From: Chloroflexota bacterium
GTDB taxonomy: Bacteria; Chloroflexota; Anaerolineae; Promineifilales; Promineifilaceae
Assembly: GCA_024223125.1 (NCBI GenBank)
Contig: JAAEOP010000895.1
Location: 1 to 9,253 of the forward strand
DNA: 9,253 nucleotides
Reading direction: 5' to 3'
Below, one piece after another: positions 6,493 through 9,253 of the stretch (its first letter is position 1; every line of letters starts with the position of its first letter). Below the pieces are notes generated by a model. The model made no database searches. It saw nothing but the letters and a program-made list of their open reading frames with translations, and had not been told where the DNA came from. Made by a program: the position numbers and the translations under genes.

Positions 6493-7364
6493 ACTGTTTC
6501 CCCGGCCGCTTGTCTGACAATTTTAATGCCCGCGCTGGCCCCAATACGAGTAGCGCCGGCGGCAACCATGGCCTGAGCGTCTTGATAAGAGCCTACGCCA
6601 CCGGCCGCTTTTATGCCAATATCCGGGCCAATCACACGACGCATTAAAGCCACATCTGGCAGCGTGGCTCCACCGGGGCCAAATCCGGTAGAAGTTTTGA
6701 CAAAATCCGCCTCCGCTACTTTAGAAAGCTGGCAAGCCACTACTTTCTCTTCATCGGTCAGCAAGGCGGCTTCAATGATGACTTTAAGGAGAGCATTCCC
6801 TGCATGAGCAGCACGGGCGACGGCGCCTACATCTTCTAGCACCACCTGATAATCCTGAGATTTCAGGGCGCCAATGTTGATGACCATATCTATTTCTGTG
6901 GCCCCGTCTCGAATAGCTTGTTGGGTTTCATATGCTTTGACGGTAGCCGGTGTGGCCCCCAATGGAAAGCCGATGACGGTACAAACTTTTATGTTGCTGT
7001 CTTTTAAGAGTTGGGCGGCCAGTTTGACGTGGGTGGGATTGATGCAAACGGAGGCGAAGTGGTGCTTTTTGGCCTCATAACAAAGTTGAGCAATCTGGTC
7101 TTGGGAGGCGTCTGGTTTGAGCAAGGTATGGTCTATCAGACGGGCGATGCTATTGTTTTGAGGGGCGCTGCCCAGAGTAGCCGTAACGCGGGTGGCGCCG
7201 GCCTGGACGACTTGTTGCACTTTATCGGCACAATTTTGCACACAGGAACCATCCTGGCAGTTGCAGCTATTGTTGCCCAATGGGGCAGATGGCTGGTTGA
7301 GCCGCAATAAGACTTCGCGGGTGATTTCGGTGATGACCTGTTCTAAAGCAGCTTGATTGAGCAT
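6489..7364 (-). CDS. deoC: Deoxyribose-phosphate aldolase with N-terminal encapsulation-like extension
   Basis: The 291-residue DeoC cleaves 2-deoxy-D-ribose-5-phosphate into acetaldehyde and D-glyceraldehyde-3-phosphate. The aldolase (about 72-285) starts [15 protein letters not shown]. It shows [28 protein letters not shown] (D159), the Schiff-base Lys223 in [15 protein letters not shown], and Lys252 in IKAAGGV. E. coli DeoC is about 259 residues. The extra N-terminus is an amphipathic helix, [20 protein letters not shown], typical of BMC-targeting peptides. It is followed by a linker with four cysteines (C34, C36, C41, C45). ATG 7364 is chosen because the helix starts there. A TTG at 7415 would read through hairpin repeat D. 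No Shine-Dalgarno is apparent. It supplies the aldehyde for the dehydrogenase at 3392-4852. Confidence 0.95.
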   Translation of the reverse strand: MLNQAALEQVITEITREVLLRLNQPSAPLGNNSCNCQDGSCVQNCADKVQQVVQAGATRVTATLGSAPQNNSIARLIDHTLLKPDASQDQIAQLCYEAKKHHFASVCINPTHVKLAAQLLKDSNIKVCTVIGFPLGATPATVKAYETQQAIRDGATEIDMVINIGALKSQDYQVVLEDVGAVARAAHAGNALLKVIIEAALLTDEEKVVACQLSKVAEADFVKTSTGFGPGGATLPDVALMRRVIGPDIGIKAAGGVGSYQDAQAMVAAGATRIGASAGIKIVRQAAGETV

Positions 7365-7368
7365 GTTA

Positions 7369-7418
7369 GAGATTGGAGATTGGGAGATTAGAGATTGATT
7401 GCAACTAATCCACAATCT
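7369..7418. repeat. Intergenic hairpin repeat D (GAGATTG units)
   Basis: Tandem variants of GAGATTGG run through 7369-7398. AGATTGGGAGATTAG (7377-7391) pairs imperfectly with CTAATCCACAATCT (7405-7418). It shares its unit with repeat A and occupies nearly all of the 54-nt gap between the rpiB-like gene and deoC. Confidence 0.75.
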
Positions 7419-7997
7419 TTATTTTGCGTACCTTTTGCCAATAGCGTCTATTTTATTTACGCGGCGGGCATGACGGCCACCGCCAAATTCAGTTGTGAGC
7501 CAGGTATTAACAATTTGCCGGGCTAGATTGGGGCCAATGAGACCGGCGCCTAAGGTTAATACATTGGCGTTATTGTGTTCACGGCTGTTCACGACCGTGG
7601 CCTGATCATAACACATTGCCGCTCTTACACCAGGTACTTTGTTGGCGGTCATACAACTGCCGATGCCGGCTCCGTCAATAATGATGCCGCGCCAGGCACG
7701 GCCGTCGGCAACCAATTGAGCGGCCGCATAAGCATAATCGGGATAATCCACAGACTCATTGCTGTGTGTGCCACAATCTATGACAGTATATCCCAAATCA
7801 GCCGTTTCCAACATAAGTTTGATCTGTTCCTTGAGTGCATAACCACCGTGATCGGCGCCCAGGGCAACAGTGTGCTTGGTGACGGCCGCAGCCCGGTATT
7901 TAGCCTGAGGTTGTTCCTCTTTTACCTGCGCCACACCTAATGTATTCATCACCACTTGCCGTACAATAGCTTCGATTTCTTCGTGCGTATAACTCAT
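7419..7997 (-). CDS. rpiB: RpiB/LacAB-type sugar-phosphate isomerase with N-terminal encapsulation-like extension
   Basis: The 192-residue protein has an RpiB/LacAB domain (about 42-188): VALGADHGGYALKE, VIDCGTHSNESVDYPDYA, IIIDGAGIGSCMTANKVPGVRAAMCYD, SREHNNANVLTLGAG and GGRHARRV. Classical RpiB interconverts ribose-5-phosphate and ribulose-5-phosphate. The first 22 residues (MSYTHEEIEAIVRQVVMNTL...) form an amphipathic helix plus linker that ordinary RpiB (about 150 residues) lacks, as expected for a microcompartment cargo. In E. coli RpiB the catalytic base is the Cys of the ICGTG loop. Here that position is D108, and a Cys (C115) lies seven residues later, so mechanism or substrate may differ. 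The ATG follows the lepB TAG with no spacer (TAGATG), implying coupled translation. Confidence 0.93.
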   Translation of the reverse strand: MSYTHEEIEAIVRQVVMNTLGVAQVKEEQPQAKYRAAAVTKHTVALGADHGGYALKEQIKLMLETADLGYTVIDCGTHSNESVDYPDYAYAAAQLVADGRAWRGIIIDGAGIGSCMTANKVPGVRAAMCYDQATVVNSREHNNANVLTLGAGLIGPNLARQIVNTWLTTEFGGGRHARRVNKIDAIGKRYAK

Positions 7998-8606
7998 CTA
8001 ATCAATCGGATGTTCATAGTGGGGCACTTTTGCATGAGACCAATTTTCAAAAGGCCAGTATATAATTTCAGCTTTACCGATAATATTATCTTCGGGGAGG
8101 TATTGCCACGAATGTGAGTCGCTGGAACTGTTGCGATTATCCCCTAGGACAAAGTATTGACCTTCAGGCACAATCCACTGTCCGCTATAGGTGGGGTCTG
8201 CTTGTATGTATGGCTCATCCAACAAGTTGCCATTTACTTTAACTGTCTGGTTGCCAATTTCAACAGTATCACCGGGTAAACCAATCACCCGTTTGATGAG
8301 ATTCAATTCACTATTAGGGTGACGAAAAACAATAATATCGCCCCGGTTTGGTTCATTCAGATAATATGAAAAGTTGTTAATGAGCAGGTATTGGCTGTCT
8401 TGCAAGGTCGGGTTCATACTGTTGCCATCAATACGGTAACGCCCCACCAGGCTGTTGACAATCCAAAAGATAAAAAAGGTTAGCAGCAGCGTTTCAATGA
8501 TTTCACGAACGATAACCTCCGTAGGCTGCCGGATTTCCATATGGGGCACTATGTTGGTAATATCTGGGGAAACTTCAGAGTTGGACTCGGTTAGAGTCAT
8601 AGCCAT
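7998..8606 (-). CDS. lepB: Signal peptidase I
   Basis: The 202-residue type I signal peptidase cleaves signal peptides from secreted proteins at the outer face of the membrane. A single membrane segment (about 37-53, ETLLLTFFIFWIVNSLV) precedes the catalytic domain. The Ser63 nucleophile lies in GNSMNPTL and the general-base Lys105 in LIKRVIGLPGD. GDNRNSSSDSHSW (155-167) is the conserved C-terminal box. One N-terminal anchor and this length are usual for Gram-positive-like and Chloroflexota enzymes. AGGAG at 8611-8615 sits 4 nt from ATG 8606 (and 10 nt from ATG 8600, an alternative). It is the first gene behind the promoter at 8628-8656 and abuts rpiB. It contains no CGGCCG motif, unlike the genes that follow. 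Whether it serves the microcompartment locus or is a housekeeping gene sharing the promoter is open. Confidence 0.95.
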   Translation of the reverse strand: MAMTLTESNSEVSPDITNIVPHMEIRQPTEVIVREIIETLLLTFFIFWIVNSLVGRYRIDGNSMNPTLQDSQYLLINNFSYYLNEPNRGDIIVFRHPNSELNLIKRVIGLPGDTVEIGNQTVKVNGNLLDEPYIQADPTYSGQWIVPEGQYFVLGDNRNSSSDSHSWQYLPEDNIIGKAEIIYWPFENWSHAKVPHYEHPID

Positions 8607-8627
8607 CTTTCTCCTGTAAGTCAAGAA

Positions 8628-8656
8628 ATTATAGTATACGCAGGAACCCCGCGCAA
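8628..8656 (-). promoter_or_regulatory. Predicted sigma-70 promoter of the lepB-BMC operon
   Basis: On the minus strand, TTGCGC (8656-8651) and TATAAT (8633-8628) are separated by 17 nt. The start of transcription would be near 8621, leaving about 15 nt before lepB with AGGAG inside it. No comparably good promoter was seen by eye at the start of the downstream genes. The small palindromes AGAATTCT (8683-8690) and GTTATAAC (8698-8705) lie upstream and could be operators, but this is untested. Confidence 0.6.
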
Positions 8657-8728
8657 ACGAGCAAGTATCCTGATTTTACGAGAGAATTCTTGCGGATGTT
8701 ATAACGTTGATGTTGTTTTAATTTATGG

Positions 8729-8757
8729 TTGCATCCCCTACTTGGCAAGGCTATAAT
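8729..8757 (+). promoter_or_regulatory. Predicted promoter of the tRNA-Lys gene
   Basis: TTGCAT (8729-8734), a 17-nt spacer and a consensus TATAAT (8752-8757) place the start of transcription near 8764, a few bases before the mature tRNA at 8768. It is divergent from the lepB promoter. Confidence 0.65.
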
Positions 8758-8767
8758 CCGCGCGAAT

Positions 8768-8843
8768 GGGTCATTAGCTCAGTTGGTAGAGCAGTGGACT
8801 TTTAATCCATTGGTCGGGAGTTCGAGCCTCTCATGACCCACCA
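8768..8843 (+). tRNA. tRNA-Lys (anticodon TTT)
   Basis: All cloverleaf arms can be folded. The acceptor stem is GGGTCAT (8768-8774) with ATGACCC (8833-8839). The D arm is GCTC/GAGC. The anticodon stem is GTGGA/TCCAT with loop CTTTTAA (anticodon TTT at 8801-8803). The T arm is GGGAG-TTCGAGC-CTCTC. The discriminator is A8840 and the CCA end is encoded (8841-8843). TTT reads AAA/AAG, hence lysine. Confidence 0.97.
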
Positions 8844-8868
8844 CAATATACAGGGTGTAGTTGCCCAC

Positions 8869-8899
8869 AAAGTCCCATATCTTCTGGTATGGGACTTTT
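8869..8899 (+). terminator. Rho-independent terminator after tRNA-Lys
   Basis: AAAGTCCCATA (8869-8879) and TATGGGACTTT (8888-8898) form a perfect 11-bp stem with an 8-nt loop, followed by a short T-run. It lies 25 nt past the tRNA CCA end. The A-run on the left arm would also let it act on a minus-strand transcript. Confidence 0.75.
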
Positions 8900-9253
8900 G
8901 CTTTATATCCTTTCGTTTTTACAAACATAAAGGGACTTTATAAGGGACTCTGTTCGTTCCGCTATAAAGCTATTTGTAGGGTCTGCAAAGGTGGTATATA
9001 TGAAATGTTGTGCGTCTTGTGGAAAGATGAAGCCTGATTCTGAATACTATTGGCGTAATAAATCTAAAGGTAAAAAATGGGGGACTTGTAAAGACTGCCA
9101 AAAAAACAACGCTGACAATGGTACGAAAACAATAAGCCTACATTTCGCACGTTAAAAATTGAATAGAGAGAAAAGTAGTGAAGGTCCTCCTTTTGTGGCA
9201 AAGTATAAGGTGACAAAACCAACTATACCCCCTACGTTTGCTTAAATTGGACC
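8900..9253. other. AT-rich flank beyond the tRNA, mostly without recognisable genes
   Basis: Apart from the small zinc-ribbon frame at 9000-9155, no gene, RNA or complete mobile element was recognised. GGGACT recurs three times around the terminator and just after it (8891, near 8934 and 8944). Lower GC and the absence of CGGCCG set the stretch apart from the operon. It continues past the window edge. Confidence 0.5.
9000..9155 (+). CDS. Small putative zinc-ribbon protein
   Basis: The 51-residue reading frame starts MKCCASCGKMKPDSEYYWRN and contains two Cys knuckles, CxxC at 4-7 (with C3 adjacent) and C30/C33 (CKDC). They are separated by a basic, aromatic stretch. This resembles the N-terminal zinc ribbon found in phage HNH-endonuclease-like proteins (pattern CxxC...K..F/Y..K...CKxC). 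No HNH motif follows, so it is either a stand-alone small protein or a truncated one. AAAGGTGG a few bases upstream is a reasonable ribosome binding site. Base composition is AT-rich and unlike the operon. No function can be assigned. Confidence 0.5.
   Translation: MKCCASCGKMKPDSEYYWRNKSKGKKWGTCKDCQKNNADNGTKTISLHFAR

Noticed and set aside
7364..7415. TTG start extending DeoC by 17 residues
   Set aside because: The extension is translated hairpin repeat D and has no Shine-Dalgarno.
7369..7418. CRISPR array suggested by tandem GAGATTG units
   Set aside because: Units are 7-15 nt, degenerate and without spacers; they form a hairpin instead.
445..8606. Carboxysome, Pdu or Eut locus
   Set aside because: No RuBisCO, carbonic anhydrase, diol dehydratase, ethanolamine ammonia-lyase or glycyl-radical enzyme is present; the DeoC/RpiB pair points to the sugar-phosphate type.
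8607..8767. Riboswitch or leader RNA upstream of lepB
   Set aside because: The predicted 5' leader is only about 15 nt, too short for a structured regulator.

Overview
The window carries a bacterial microcompartment (BMC) operon on the minus strand, bounded by a tRNA-Lys gene on the right and a transposase remnant on the left. Protein style (REC-ParA/CpaE-like fusion, YgiT-type zinc finger, REC and shell paralogues) and base composition suggest a Chloroflexota (Anaerolineae-like) bacterium. That assignment is an inference from gene content, not from a marker gene.

Layout from the operon promoter (right) to its end (left). A promoter at 8628-8656 (TTGCGC, 17 nt, TATAAT) precedes lepB (signal peptidase I, 8606-7998). 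Next come an RpiB-like sugar-phosphate isomerase (7997-7419), deoxyribose-phosphate aldolase DeoC (7364-6489), a YgiT-type zinc-finger protein (6492-6223), a long tandem BMC shell protein (6220-5582), a BMC-H hexamer protein (5560-5267), a BMC-P pentamer protein (5218-4919), a PduP-like CoA-acylating aldehyde dehydrogenase (4852-3392), an unrecognised protein (3372-2842), a response-regulator/ParA-like fusion (2796-1669), a BMC-T protein (1583-996), and two more BMC-P proteins (994-722 and 720-445). A modest hairpin plus T-run at 398-424 may end the transcript. Many genes are separated by 0-3 nt or overlap.

The enzyme set (DeoC, RpiB-like, aldehyde dehydrogenase) matches what is called a sugar-phosphate-utilising (SPU) BMC. 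The expected chemistry is 2-deoxyribose-5-phosphate to acetaldehyde plus glyceraldehyde-3-phosphate, then acetaldehyde to acetyl-CoA inside the shell. All three enzymes have an N-terminal amphipathic helix plus linker that looks like an encapsulation peptide. No phosphotransacylase, alcohol dehydrogenase or kinase is in the window, so NAD+/CoA recycling must be supplied elsewhere or differently.

Notable extras are: the REC-ParA fusion with a degenerate Walker A motif (possible BMC positioning factor); lepB leading the operon; a cysteine-rich linker in DeoC; a changed catalytic position in RpiB; four hairpin-forming short-repeat blocks filling the long intergenic gaps; and 32 copies of the palindrome CGGCCG, all between 1030 and 7888. 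To the right, beyond the tRNA and its terminator, lies AT-rich DNA with one small zinc-ribbon ORF.
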